Of a DNA stretch of 64,000 nucleotides, positions 17,188-26,669 are shown piece by piece (the first letter of the stretch is position 1; each line of letters starts with the position of its first letter). Both the position numbers and the translations under genes were made by a program. This stretch comes from Fischerella sp. JS2 (lineage in GTDB: Bacteria > Cyanobacteriota > Cyanobacteriia > Cyanobacteriales > Nostocaceae): positions 5,519,724 to 5,583,723 of the forward strand of contig NZ_CP135918.1 in assembly GCF_032393985.1 (NCBI RefSeq). The letters are read 5' to 3'. Under the pieces are notes generated by a model. That model made no database searches, had not been told where the DNA came from, and saw nothing but the letters and a program-made list of their open reading frames with translations.

Positions 17188-18111
17188 CTATTTAAATTCT
17201 TGATATCGCCACGGTGTTGGGTCAACAGATTGACCGTTGACATATAATCCCCAGTGTAAGTGAGGTCCTGTAGCAGCACCTGTAGAACCCACCGCGCCAA
17301 TGACTTGACCGGGTTTAACCATATCGCCTTCTTTGACATTAATGCGACTCAGATGCATAAAAATACTTGTTACTCCTTGACCGTGGTCAATGCCAACAAC
17401 GTTACCATGAACCCGAAAACCTTGGGATACCCTTCCTACTAAAGCAACTTTTCCTGCCGCCGGAGCCACTACAGGTGAACCCGTAGAACCAGCGTAGTCA
17501 ACACCGCGATGGTAGTAATCTTTTGCAAATTTACCATTATAGTAACGACGTACACCATAGATAGTAGAGATTCGCCCCGCATTTGGTTTGATAAAAACGC
17601 CACTCCAGTATTTTTGTGGTGTTTGCAGGGCTTTAAATTCTGATACACGCTTGAGTTCGTATTCTGTGGCTTCTACTCCTGCTTTACCTGGGGGTAAATT
17701 AATTCGTTGTACAGGGAACTTGCGTGAGTTCACCTGCACCAATAAGTTCCGTACCTGACCATCTCCGGTGACTCGAATTGTTCTTTTTCCAGCCTTTTGC
17801 AATGGTGTAGTGGGAATAAAAGCCCGATACTGATTAGGCGCAACTTCAAACGCTGGGTAAGTTTTCTCTCCAGAAGAGACTTTTGGAGTCGCGCTAGCGA
17901 CCGGATTATCTACACTAATGAAAACCGATAATGTATCCCCTAATTTCGGATTAGCTGGAGTCATCCTTACCTGTAAAGCTTCTACGGGTAGTGCTAATGC
18001 TACAGGGAAAGCAGCTAACATCCCGGCTACCATGCTGGTAACAAGACGGTTAACTTGTAAATTAGACACAGCTGCTGGAACCAACTTCTGAGTGCGATCT
18101 ACGGTAGTCAT
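17188..18111 (-). CDS. M23 family metallopeptidase (secreted)
   Basis: A 307-residue envelope peptidase. A signal/membrane segment (LVTSMVAGMLAAFPVALALP) lies near residues 23-43, an Ig-like beta region follows, and the C-terminal LytM/M23 domain has the zinc motifs HRGVD (HxxxD) and GPHLHWGL (HxH). These enzymes cut or remodel peptidoglycan cross-links. The ATG at 18111 is chosen because the 41 codons upstream in the same frame look non-coding. Alone in its orientation block with the ComFB gene downstream. Confidence 0.9.
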   Translation of the reverse strand: MTTVDRTQKLVPAAVSNLQVNRLVTSMVAGMLAAFPVALALPVEALQVRMTPANPKLGDTLSVFISVDNPVASATPKVSSGEKTYPAFEVAPNQYRAFIPTTPLQKAGKRTIRVTGDGQVRNLLVQVNSRKFPVQRINLPPGKAGVEATEYELKRVSEFKALQTPQKYWSGVFIKPNAGRISTIYGVRRYYNGKFAKDYYHRGVDYAGSTGSPVVAPAAGKVALVGRVSQGFRVHGNVVGIDHGQGVTSIFMHLSRINVKEGDMVKPGQVIGAVGSTGAATGPHLHWGLYVNGQSVDPTPWRYQEFK

Positions 18112-18234
18112 AGAGATACAAAAAATCCTATCTGCTGATGAACAACAGACTATTTTACGGGCTGTAGTGTTTCTATCTCCCCAAGCAAATTTTATGAGAC
18201 AACACTTTTTAGTGTAATATTTGTGACTTGTCAA

Positions 18235-18910
18235 GTGCTAGCCCTGCACTAACATTAATTTTGCTGGCTGGTTTGAAATTAAGTCAAAACTGCTTTATAT
18301 ACGGGGAATCGGTTTGACAAACTCTACGTAAATTTTGATTAATTCTTGTTAATTAAAGATTAGTCAAAAATGCAAAATTAATATACGAAGTTCCACTAAC
18401 TCTGGATGTAAATTAAGTAGACCTCTGGTGAAAAAAATGTAGAGACGCAAAATTTTGCGTCTCTACAAGGATTTTGGGTAACGCATAATTCATTTCTGGA
18501 GATGTCTAGTGGGAACGAGTGAGAACTTATTTGAGAAACGAGCGAAAATCACCTAACGCTTTAGTTAATGCTCTCCATCATCAGGATTTGATTTATTTAT
18601 AATAAAAGCTCTAAGATATGCAGAATAAGGGTTACAGCTTTTAAAGCCATTGAACAGTAATGGTATGAGTCAGGCGATCGCTTTCGTGCATTCCTGGAGC
18701 GATCGCAAACGTAATATCTTTAAGCTTGAGCATATTCGCAAAGCTTGGCAGAGGCCACATCAGCAAAACTGGTTAAGGGTGTCTGCCCTTAGGTAGCATG
18801 AAAAAAAGTGCCTGATGTAGAGCCAGAAGATGACGCTAAATCAGAATAAATAATTAATATATTGTAGTAATTAGCAATTAATATATCAAATTGTAATTGA
18901 GTCACCTACC
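18235..18910. other. Intergenic stretch with palindrome and two HIP1 sites
   Basis: Contains a perfect 28-bp palindromic repeat at 18439-18466 (a family seen six times in the window). A 43-codon frame at 18665-18796 has no ribosome site and no recognisable motif. Near 18833-18880 the AT content rises and may include the promoter of the antitoxin-like gene. Confidence 0.5.
18439..18466. repeat. Palindromic dispersed repeat, copy 3
   Basis: GTAGAGACGCAAAA and its exact complement. Compared with copy 2 the central C-G pairs are changed to A-T pairs on both arms, i.e. compensated. Confidence 0.8.
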
Positions 18911-19150
18911 ATGACAATAAAAGAACAACTGCTGCAAGAAATAGAAACTTTACCACCAGAATTACTAACAGAAGCACTTAATTTTCTTCGAGAAATCAAA
19001 ATCAGTCATACAGAAAAACAGTCAATTAAAAATCACTTACGCGGTTCTATAGCTGAAGATTTACTAGAATTTGCAGGAACTTGGTCAGGTAATAATATTA
19101 AAGAATGTCTTTAGCTTGTTCATGATACTCGTATGCCATTGAAATTTTAA
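18911..19150 (+). pseudogene. DUF2281-type antitoxin-like gene cut by a TAG stop
   Basis: The first 67 codons (to 19114) give MTIKEQLLQEIETLPPELLT then EALNFLREIK, the usual start of small DUF2281/VapB-like antitoxins, and end at FAGTWSGNNIKECL before TAG. Translation past that TAG continues in frame as LVHDTRMPLKF to a TAA at 19148, which is the C-terminus expected of this family (typically ECLQLV..). A single CAG-to-TAG change therefore explains the stop. The 67-residue product may still fold. No toxin gene follows within the next 350 bases, so it is an orphan. Confidence 0.7.
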
Positions 19151-19506
19151 GAAAGATTTGCAGCAAAAGAAAAAAGTAAACGGCTATACGAGACTTTACC
19201 TACCTCCGCAGGTTTTAAAAGCCTGATTTTATTGTTAGTCCACGAAGGTGGACTTTGCTTGTGTAGTAGCAAATTATATTCGCCCCAACCTTTTGAGACA
19301 TCCTCTTAGCTTGCCAGCAGAGAAATTTAATTAATCATATCTATTCTTGACAATTTGTTTTGTTTGTGCATACTTAATTTTATTGCAAGGAACTACATAA
19401 AACCCATTTCAAAGCTGTTATTTCATTTACTGCGGAACTCCCCACAGCCATATCAAACTTTTGTATGCTGATTGTAAATAGGTCTTAATAGTTCTTTGAA
19501 AAACTT
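19151..19506. other. Intergenic stretch with a small hairpin repeat
   Basis: Holds GTCCAC/GTGGAC (19238-19243 and 19248-19253) inside a longer block (about 19195-19290) that resembles a dispersed non-coding repeat of cyanobacteria. No toxin or other gene is seen. The end contains the antiporter promoter. Confidence 0.5.
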
Positions 19507-21843
19507 GTGCAAGAAGATTTTAGATTAATTGTTGATTTAGTATCAGTTCTCGCTGTCGCCGCCTGCGGCGGACTTTTGGCGGCGCTTTTAAGACAACCTG
19601 TTTTACTAGGGTATCTGATTGGGGGGATTGTTATCGGTCCAACGGGGCTGGGACTAATTAAAGAATTAATTCAAGTAGAGACTCTAGCACAGTTCGGCGT
19701 TGCCTTTCTATTATTTGCCTTGGGAGTTGAGTTTTCCTTTGCGGAACTCAAAAAAGTCAAAGCGATCGCCCTCGGTGGAGGTGGATTACAAATCACCCTG
19801 ACAATCGCAGTCACGGTTGTGGTGTGCGGTTTGACAGGGTTTTGGGGAACTTTACCAGCTAAAGGCGTGTTTTTGGGGGCAATTCTATCTTTGTCTTCCA
19901 CAGCAGTTGTCCTCAAATGTTTAATGGAACGCAACGAGACGGAAACGCCTCATGGACAGGTGATGCTAGGAATTCTGGTGGTGCAGGATTTGGCATTAGG
20001 ACTAATGTTGGCAGTTTTGCCGGCTTTGCATCAACCAGGGGAATCGATTGTAATGGCGGTGCTAACAGCCCTGGTGCGGATTGGCTTGTTTGCAGGGGGT
20101 GCTGTGATCGCTGGTAAGTGGATCATCCCGCCTTTGTTGCGGATGTTAGCCCGTACAGAAAGTCGAGAGTTATTTTTATTAGGAGTAGTGGCCCTGTGTT
20201 TGGGTATTGCCCTGTTGACAGAGTATTTAGGGCTGTCGATTGAAATGGGAGCATTTGTCGCGGGTTTGATGATCTCAGAGGTGGAGTATGCTGATCAAAC
20301 CCTGACTTATGTGGAACCACTCCGAGATATTTTTGCAAGTTTATTCTTTGCCTCGATTGGGATGTTAATCGATCCAGTGTTTTTGTGGCAGAACCTGGAA
20401 TTGATTTTGGGGCTAGTGGCGATCGCATTTATTGGTAAATTTTTGATTATCACACCGCTAGTCAAACTGTTTCGCTACCCTCTGAAGACGGCATTAATTG
20501 CAGGTTTCGGACTGGCGCAGATTGGGGAATTTTCCTTTGTTTTGGCTAGTGAAGGACAGGCACTAGGACTGGTTTCTCGGCAGATATATTTACTGATTTT
20601 GGGAACAACGGCGGTAACATTGGTATTGACTCCCTTTGTGTTGCGATTAGTACCGATTGTTTTTGATTGGCTTGAATCAATGCCTTGGCTGAAGCCTTAT
20701 TTTAGTAGCGAGGGTAAGCCCATAGAAGTCGCGGAAGAATTACCAATTAAAGACCATATCGTGGTTTGTGGTTACGGGCGAGTCGGTAAAAATTTGGTGA
20801 AATTGTTACAGCAACACGACTTACCTGTATTGGTGATTGACCAATCTGAAAGTAGAATTCAACAGTTACGGGAGGCGGGAGTACCTTATGTTTACGGAAA
20901 TTGTGTGAGTTTTCACGTTTTAGAAACTGCGATGGTTAGTCAAGCCAAAGGAATGGCGATCGCACTTCCTGATCCAATGAGTATTCGGCTTTGCCTGAAA
21001 CGGGCTTTAGAATTATCGCCTGATTTAGATGTAGTAGTGCGTGCCACCAGCGATAAAAATATTGAAGTTCTTTACCAACTGGGTGCGAGGGAAGTGGTGC
21101 AACCAGAATTTGAAGCGAGTATAGAAATGGCAACCTACATATTAAATGTAGTGGGATTCTCGAGTGTTGTTGTACAACGGGAAATGCAAGAAATCCGCAA
21201 CCGTCATTATTTAGACTTGCGTCCAGAACAATCAGCTTCCCAAGTTTCCCGTCATTTGCGACAGGCTACTCAAGACTTAAATAACCGTTGGTATTCCCTA
21301 CCAGAAACTTCACCCTTAATTGGTATGACTTTAGAAGAAGCTGATATGCGCTACTTAACCGGGGTGAGTTTAATGGCTATTCGCCGCGCCAATGGAGAAG
21401 AAATAGATTATCCCGATGCTAATACCAAGTTGGAAAAAGGCGATCGCTTATTGGTGGTAGGTTCAGGTGAAGAATTCGCTGCTTTAGAAGAATTTGCTCT
21501 TGGGAGGGCGGCTGTTCCTGGAGACAATAGTGCTTGTCAGTGGGTAATAGTCAATGCTGATTGTCCATTGCTTGGTAAAACTTTGGCAGATTTGAAGATT
21601 CGCCAACAATTTGGGGTGCAAGTGCAATCAATGCGCCGCGACGGCAAATTTATTCGCTTCCCCAATAGCAAAATGGAATTGCAAGCGCAGGATCAATTAT
21701 TATTGTGCGGGAGTTTGACAAGTTTGCATCAATTAGAACAGTTATTTGCTCCATCAACACAATCGTTATCTGTTCCTGTAGTGACAGCTAGTGAGGCGGA
21801 AGCTTTGAAAGAGTATTTGCCGATGGATAGTGTGATTGATTAA
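19507..21843 (+). CDS. Monovalent cation:proton antiporter with TrkA domains (KefB-like, CPA2)
   Basis: A 778-residue CPA2 transporter. About twelve membrane helices fill residues 1-390 with the family core LLGYLIGGIVIGPTGLGLI and ILSLSSTAVVLKCLMER. A Rossmann TrkA-N domain follows (HIVVCGYGRVGKNLVKLL, near 417), then two TrkA-C-like domains (about 600-670 and 680-750). The nucleotide-binding part gates the channel in K+ efflux systems; whether the ion is K+ or Na+ is not determined. The start is GTG at 19507; no better start is seen upstream. Confidence 0.92.
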   Translation: MQEDFRLIVDLVSVLAVAACGGLLAALLRQPVLLGYLIGGIVIGPTGLGLIKELIQVETLAQFGVAFLLFALGVEFSFAELKKVKAIALGGGGLQITLTIAVTVVVCGLTGFWGTLPAKGVFLGAILSLSSTAVVLKCLMERNETETPHGQVMLGILVVQDLALGLMLAVLPALHQPGESIVMAVLTALVRIGLFAGGAVIAGKWIIPPLLRMLARTESRELFLLGVVALCLGIALLTEYLGLSIEMGAFVAGLMISEVEYADQTLTYVEPLRDIFASLFFASIGMLIDPVFLWQNLELILGLVAIAFIGKFLIITPLVKLFRYPLKTALIAGFGLAQIGEFSFVLASEGQALGLVSRQIYLLILGTTAVTLVLTPFVLRLVPIVFDWLESMPWLKPYFSSEGKPIEVAEELPIKDHIVVCGYGRVGKNLVKLLQQHDLPVLVIDQSESRIQQLREAGVPYVYGNCVSFHVLETAMVSQAKGMAIALPDPMSIRLCLKRALELSPDLDVVVRATSDKNIEVLYQLGAREVVQPEFEASIEMATYILNVVGFSSVVVQREMQEIRNRHYLDLRPEQSASQVSRHLRQATQDLNNRWYSLPETSPLIGMTLEEADMRYLTGVSLMAIRRANGEEIDYPDANTKLEKGDRLLVVGSGEEFAALEEFALGRAAVPGDNSACQWVIVNADCPLLGKTLADLKIRQQFGVQVQSMRRDGKFIRFPNSKMELQAQDQLLLCGSLTSLHQLEQLFAPSTQSLSVPVVTASEAEALKEYLPMDSVID

Positions 21844-21870
21844 GCTTTTTATTCAGTATCAGGACAACCC

Positions 21871-22287
21871 CTATTTATTTTCATCTTTTTTGGGAAACGA
21901 ACATTCAACGGTAATCTTCATATTGCTTTTAGCTGTACCTTTTGTCACATAAGGAATCCCTGCTTCTCCACCTAGTTCGATACCGAATTCTAAGGTGACT
22001 TTATCGACATTGGCGTTGGTGATCGGCATTTGTTTAAAGGCATTCAACGTGTAAACAGTGTAAGCACGAATCGTAACTTGAATTGCTTGGAAATTCTGCA
22101 CCATTTGCTTGCGGATTGCTTCCAGACTCATTCCCTTTTCATCTAATACTTCTTCTTCCTCCTCTGCGGTGATAACAGAGGGAATCTTCACGTCTTCTGA
22201 TGCTTCGATGTAAATGATTGTGTTGTCGTCAAGGGAAGGCAAGAGATTACTTGTTGCGAGGAAGACAGTTAAAAATTGCGAAAGCAT
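21871..22287 (-). CDS. Trypsin-co-occurring domain 1 (trypco1, CU044_2847-type) protein
   Basis: A roughly 139-residue product (start at ATG 22287 uncertain). The family core begins at LPSLDDNTIIYIEASEDV and ends with KVTLEFGIELGGEAGIPYV and MKITVECSF, matching the beta-rich trypco1 domain, which is found beside trypsin-like proteases, STAND ATPases and other bacterial conflict genes. The first ~23 residues are antisense to a decayed nSTAND gene on the other strand, so this N-terminus is probably not native. An alternative TTG at 22332 lies even deeper in that remnant. Function unknown; an effector-associated adaptor is suggested by family context. Confidence 0.65.
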   Translation of the reverse strand: MLSQFLTVFLATSNLLPSLDDNTIIYIEASEDVKIPSVITAEEEEEVLDEKGMSLEAIRKQMVQNFQAIQVTIRAYTVYTLNAFKQMPITNANVDKVTLEFGIELGGEAGIPYVTKGTAKSNMKITVECSFPKKDENK

Positions 22288-22526
22288 GGCTGAAAGAGCA
22301 AGGAAATCAATTATCTTTTGCTCCTTTAGCAAAAGAATTTATTCAGGCAAGCCAAAAGATTGGATTAATGGTGTTCTTACAAAATACAGGCTTTATAGTA
22401 ATACCTCTGTTGGTTGCTTCAGTAATGATTCTCCCTTATTTAAGACAAAGAAGTTACTACGATGCTTGGGAAACTATTAGAAATATAAAAACAAGGAAGC
22501 CGTGCCGCAATAGAGTTGTTGACTGA
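22218..22526 (+). pseudogene. nSTAND-type gene remnant: linker and membrane segment
   Basis: From about 22245 the frame reads DYLLRGRQLKIAKAWLKEQG then LSFAPLAKEFIQAS, the helical linker that follows the ATPase module in many cyanobacterial STAND proteins, then a membrane helix (TGFIVIPLLVASVMILPYL) and YYDAWETIRN. The ATPase part itself is missing: the linker abuts the trypco1 gene. The frame then shifts near 22495-22505; in the next frame the protein would continue AAIELLTEGCWERMQWRW into the pentapeptide domain. A 5'-deleted, frameshifted gene. Confidence 0.6.
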
Positions 22527-23262
22527 GGGGTGTTGGGAAAGGATGCAATGGCGATGGCTTCCAGAAAATCTACTGTCTGTATTCTTTGAAGGTTGCCCTA
22601 GTTTTGAAGGTGAAGACTTGAGCAAACTCAACCTCAGCAATGCCGACCTCAACAACGCCAACCTCAGCGATACCGACCTTAGCGGCTATGATACCATCTT
22701 CAGAAAAACCGACCTCAGCAATGCCAGTCTCCGCGATGCCAACCTCTGTGATGCCAGTCTCCGCAATGCCGACCTCAGTAGTGCTAACCTCAGTGACGCC
22801 AACCTCCGCAATGCCTACCTCAGCAGTGCCGACCTTAGCTATACCAACCTCAACAGGGTAGACCTCACTAGTGCTAACCTCAGCAGTGCCAACCTCAGAT
22901 ATGCCAGCCTCAGCGATACCGACATTAGCAGTACCGACCTCAGTAATGCCAACCTCAGCAGAGTAGACCTCACTAGTGCCGACCTTTTGTTTGCAAATCT
23001 CAAAAACGCTATTTACAACGAAGAAACAATACTACCTAATAATTTTGACCCTAATCAGAGGCAAATGTTGTTAATAGTCCCTGGTAGTAATCTCTGTGGT
23101 GCTGACTTGAGTTTTAAAGATTTTCGTTTTGCTAATTTCCAAGATATCAACCTGAATAATACCAATTTGGAGGGTTCAGATTTGTCACAGGTTTTGAACC
23201 TCACACCTGAGCAAGTGAAAACTGCAAAAATTGGGATAAGGCATTCTATAGTGATGAGTTGA
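22516..23262 (+). CDS. Pentapeptide-repeat protein, 3' part of a decayed gene
   Basis: About 248 codons. After a Trp-rich start (GCWERMQWRWLPENLLSVFF) there is a long run of A(D/N)LSN/S-type pentapeptides (about residues 38-155), a break (ILPNNFDPNQRQML) and a second short run (about 193-225). Pentapeptides form a right-handed beta helix used for binding or display. The DNA repeats in 15-bp units. There is no ribosome site at the TTG start, and the upstream half lies in another frame (22218-22526), so it is better viewed as the tail of an nSTAND-pentapeptide gene. Expression is doubtful. Confidence 0.6.
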   Translation: MLTEGCWERMQWRWLPENLLSVFFEGCPSFEGEDLSKLNLSNADLNNANLSDTDLSGYDTIFRKTDLSNASLRDANLCDASLRNADLSSANLSDANLRNAYLSSADLSYTNLNRVDLTSANLSSANLRYASLSDTDISSTDLSNANLSRVDLTSADLLFANLKNAIYNEETILPNNFDPNQRQMLLIVPGSNLCGADLSFKDFRFANFQDINLNNTNLEGSDLSQVLNLTPEQVKTAKIGIRHSIVMS

Positions 23263-23299
23263 GGAAAAAATTGGGGTTAAAGTAGTTGAAGTTGGATTA

Positions 23300-23330
23300 G
23301 ATCCCCGACTTTTTGAAGAAGTCGGGGATC
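23300..23330. repeat. 12-bp inverted repeat (GATCCCCGACTT)
   Basis: GATCCCCGACTT at 23300-23311 pairs with AAGTCGGGGATC at 23319-23330. It is followed by more repeat-like sequence (TGGGGGTCT, and GACGCTTCGCGTATCGCGAC at 23408-23427). It lacks a T-run; classed as a dispersed repeat. Confidence 0.6.
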
Positions 23331-23445
23331 TGGGGGTCTAAATTTGCATTGTAGTTGTTTTGAAGTAAGCGATCGCATTTTAGAGATGGCGATAAGCCGG
23401 AGGCTTGACGCTTCGCGTATCGCGACATTTCCTAGATCTCCTCGC

Positions 23446-24258
23446 TTACTGAGGTTGTTGTGCAGCTTTTCTGACATCATCTACACTTAAACCTAAAGCC
23501 TGCGCTACCTGCTCCACGGTCAACCCAGCAGCTAACATTGGTGTTACAGCAATCAATTTTCCTCTACGTTCTCCTTCTTCTATTCCTTCCTGTCTTCCTT
23601 TCTGTTCGCCTTCTGCAAAAGCTTGCTGATATACTCGTGTTTGCTTCAACTCGCTTAATCCAAACATTTGTTGTATCTCCTCAATCTCCATACTGGGAAA
23701 TTTATAGACCAATATCGTCTCTATTATTTGCAATAATTTTTGCTGTTGTACTGAACCAACTTCCTGGCTAGTTCTAGTAATTAACTCCCTGGCTGACTCG
23801 ATTGCCTTATATTCATTTTCGATCACTAATTTAATCGTAGCAATGCCAATGGGTAGGGATGCAGTTTCCCCTAACTCATCCAAATAAATACGGGTGACTC
23901 TCCCAGAAGCAAAAGACTCGCGGTAATGTATGGTTTTTGCTGTGTCGATGCTGCGAGATGGATAAATCACCACAGCAAACCAATCGTTTTCAGGTTGGTT
24001 TTGCCGCAGGTATAAATGAACTTCTGTAAACAACCGCGAGTAAATTCCGGAGTCTGGTTGAAACTGGACTTCTACGAAGTAAACTGGGCTTTCTTCTGTT
24101 TCCGGAAGAAATACACCATCGATTCGGAAAGCGGTTTGTTTGATTTCAACTGATGAGAATTCATACCCTGTGGCAGTTTCGGGAGAATTGCCAATTAGTT
24201 CAAAGAAGATATCAGGTAATTCTTGAAATAGGCGATAAAATATGCTGTCTGTTTTCAC
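23446..24258 (-). CDS. Rpn-family (DUF2887) PD-(D/E)XK nuclease-like protein
   Basis: A 270-residue member of the DUF2887/Rpn recombination-promoting nuclease group. The N-terminus MKTDSIFYRLFQELPDIFFE and the core with RIDGVFLPE...VYFVEVQFQPD fit the PD-(D/E)XK fold (Asp in RIDG, Glu-x-Gln in VEVQ). The C-terminal part is a charged helix (GEQKGRQEGIEEGERRG) and a small helix-turn-helix-like end. Such genes are numerous in cyanobacteria and behave as accessory elements. It seems intact. A second, broken relative is at 51482-52620. Confidence 0.82.
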   Translation of the reverse strand: MKTDSIFYRLFQELPDIFFELIGNSPETATGYEFSSVEIKQTAFRIDGVFLPETEESPVYFVEVQFQPDSGIYSRLFTEVHLYLRQNQPENDWFAVVIYPSRSIDTAKTIHYRESFASGRVTRIYLDELGETASLPIGIATIKLVIENEYKAIESARELITRTSQEVGSVQQQKLLQIIETILVYKFPSMEIEEIQQMFGLSELKQTRVYQQAFAEGEQKGRQEGIEEGERRGKLIAVTPMLAAGLTVEQVAQALGLSVDDVRKAAQQPQ

Positions 24259-24407
24259 TAATCGGAGTATTTCAACGCAGAGTTATGATGATTTTTCAAA
24301 TTACCATACTTTCAAAGCCCATCTGCAACTGAAGGTTCTGGAAGCGCGATCGCAATTAGATACCATAAATAGTATACAAAAGCTCCAATTTGGACAGGTA
24401 TGAGGCA

Positions 24408-26330
24408 ATGGTGCGACTAAAACTTTGGCAATGGCTCGTCTTGGCAACTCCCATCGCAACCATCATCACTTTCTTACTGGTATCGGCGGGGTTGCAAATT
24501 CACGAGTGGGGGCTGAATTGGATTTGGGGTGTGTTTATCCTGGTGTTTGTCGGCTGGCGTTGGCTACTGGTACAATGGACTCGCCCTGCGATCGCTCAAG
24601 TAGAATTTGTGATGGCAGAGGTGACAAAAGAACTAGAGTCTGCCACAGGTGATACAATTCCTTCAGAGCAAACCGATGCCACCAATCGAGCCGAAGCAGC
24701 ACTTCAAGAAATTCTGCAAGCATCACAAAGTGATCCACCGATTTGGGAAGACTGGCAAACTTTTTGGCAGCGTTGTCAAGCTGTTGTGATTGCCATTGCC
24801 AATATTTATCACCCGGAAGTTAAATATCCTCTGCTAAATATTTACGTTCCCCAGGCTTACGCACTGATTCGAGGTACGGTAGATGAGATGGATCAGTGGA
24901 TGCAAAAGTTATCTCCAGCTCTGAATCAAGTTACTGTTGGGCAAGCATTTCAAGCTTATGAGATGTACCAGAAGTTGGAACCTTCCGCTAGGAAATTATT
25001 ACGCGTTTGGAACTTGGCACAGTGGCTATTGAACCCAGTTGCAGCAATAGCAAACCGAGCCAGTCAAAGTTACAGTAATCAAGCAAATCAGCAACTATTA
25101 GTGAATTTAAGTCAGTTACTTAGAGAAGCAGCACTGAGGAATTTATGTCAGCAAGTGATCGCTCTCTACAGTGGTATTGTACCTGTTGTCGAATCTCCTG
25201 TTGTCCCACCATCTCCAGCCCCAACCAAAACCCAAACTCTGCGAGAAATCCTCGCCCAAGCCGAACCTGTGGAGATAGTTGAGCAAAAACCCGTTAATAT
25301 TCTTTTGATAGGGAGAACTGGGGCTGGGAAAAGTAGCTTGATTAATACCTTATTCCAAGCAGATTTAGCTGAAGTTGATGTATTACCTAGTACTGATAAA
25401 ATTCAGATTTATCACTGGCAAGCACCAGAAGGTGCAACCTTAAACCTTTGGGACACTCCTGGTTACGAACAAGTCAACCGTAACGATTTACGCACACTTG
25501 TGCTTGATTATGCCAATCATGCAGACTTGCTCCTACTAGTCACCCCTGCCCTTGATCCTGCTCTGCAAATGGATGTAGACTTTCTGCGAGACATGAAAGA
25601 GGAAGTAGCAGATTTGCCTGCTATTGCCATTGTCACTCAAGTTGATCGCCTGCGTCCGATTCGAGAATGGCAGCCTCCCTATGATTGGCAATGGGGAGAA
25701 CGACCAAAAGAAGTGGCAATTCGGGAAGCAACACAGTACCGGGCTCAACAGTTGGGTGATTTTTGTAATCGAGTTTTACCTGTTGTCACAAGTGACAGCA
25801 ATACAGGTCGGAGTGCTTGGGGGATAGATGCCTTATCTTTAGTATTAATTGATGCGATCGCACCTGCTAAGCAATTGCGTCTAGCTCGTTTTTTGCGTAA
25901 CCTAGAAGCCCGGAGTGTCGCTGCTGCCAAAATCATCGACCACTACACCTTCCAGATGGCAACAACTCAAGGGCTAACTGCATTACTCAAAAGTCCAATT
26001 CTCAAATTTATTTCTACCCTCTCAACTGGATCTCCCACTTTAGCAAATCTACTCGCCGAGAAAATCCCAGCCGAACAGTTGCCAATTGTAATTGGCAAAC
26101 TCCAGATGGCTTATGATTTATTTTTACTATTAAGTACTGATAGAACACTAAAGTTTGATCTACTGGCTCTTTGGCCATTACTGTTAGAAAACTCTGGTTC
26201 ACCCAACCAAAATGCTTGGGCATTTGGTCACGCCTTGCTAGAGTACTGGACTCAGAATTTAACGGTTGAGCAATTACGAGAGCGCTTTGTATACTATCTA
26301 GGGCTTTCATTGCAAAAAGACAAAGCTTAG
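24408..26330 (+). CDS. Membrane-associated Era/dynamin-type GTPase
   Basis: A 640-residue GTPase. Two membrane helices near the N-terminus (about residues 8-30 and 37-56) anchor it; a helical region follows. The G domain starts at about residue 295: G1 GRTGAGKSSL (302), G3 DTPGYE, G4 TQVD, followed by a long helical C-terminal domain. Similar cyanobacterial proteins are annotated as GTP-binding or DUF697-like; the role may be in membrane or ribosome handling and is unknown. ATG 24408 is preferred to a TTG six codons upstream. Confidence 0.82.
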   Translation: MVRLKLWQWLVLATPIATIITFLLVSAGLQIHEWGLNWIWGVFILVFVGWRWLLVQWTRPAIAQVEFVMAEVTKELESATGDTIPSEQTDATNRAEAALQEILQASQSDPPIWEDWQTFWQRCQAVVIAIANIYHPEVKYPLLNIYVPQAYALIRGTVDEMDQWMQKLSPALNQVTVGQAFQAYEMYQKLEPSARKLLRVWNLAQWLLNPVAAIANRASQSYSNQANQQLLVNLSQLLREAALRNLCQQVIALYSGIVPVVESPVVPPSPAPTKTQTLREILAQAEPVEIVEQKPVNILLIGRTGAGKSSLINTLFQADLAEVDVLPSTDKIQIYHWQAPEGATLNLWDTPGYEQVNRNDLRTLVLDYANHADLLLLVTPALDPALQMDVDFLRDMKEEVADLPAIAIVTQVDRLRPIREWQPPYDWQWGERPKEVAIREATQYRAQQLGDFCNRVLPVVTSDSNTGRSAWGIDALSLVLIDAIAPAKQLRLARFLRNLEARSVAAAKIIDHYTFQMATTQGLTALLKSPILKFISTLSTGSPTLANLLAEKIPAEQLPIVIGKLQMAYDLFLLLSTDRTLKFDLLALWPLLLENSGSPNQNAWAFGHALLEYWTQNLTVEQLRERFVYYLGLSLQKDKA

Positions 26331-26669
26331 TGGTCTATCACATTAAATTTTTTGCTAATTAAACCTTCTGCCTTCTGCCTTCCTTAGGTCAAGGCTAAAA
26401 TGTTGCAAAAAATCTCTTCTTCTATCTCTGTGTGTATGTGTTCTCTCTTGCCTCATACGTTTTATTAATGCACTATTTAAGGATAGACACGCTAGTAGAG
26501 TGGTTCGTTCTTCAACTCTAATTCACATCACGCATAAATTTATAATTACTTCAAGAAGTTTATCGAAGTAATTTTATTTACATTTAATCTACACAAAGAA
26601 CAAAATGTGGTGTTAGTCTGAGGTATTAAAATCTACACACCTTCAGTGTTCTGTATAAACCTCAACCCT
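26331..26669. other. Intergenic stretch, nothing recognised
   Basis: Contains a CCTTCTGCCTTCTGCCTTCC repeat (about 26367-26386). AT-rich towards 26600, probably including the promoter of the secreted-protein gene. No small gene is supported. Confidence 0.5.

Noticed and set aside
18665-18796. 43-codon frame (MSQAIAFVHSWSDRKRNIFK...)
   Set aside because: It contains two HIP1 octamers that shape its residues, has no ribosome site and no match to a known family pattern.
22640-22861. Open frames overlapping the pentapeptide repeats in other frames
   Set aside because: Periodic 15-bp DNA leaves all frames open; these are shadows.
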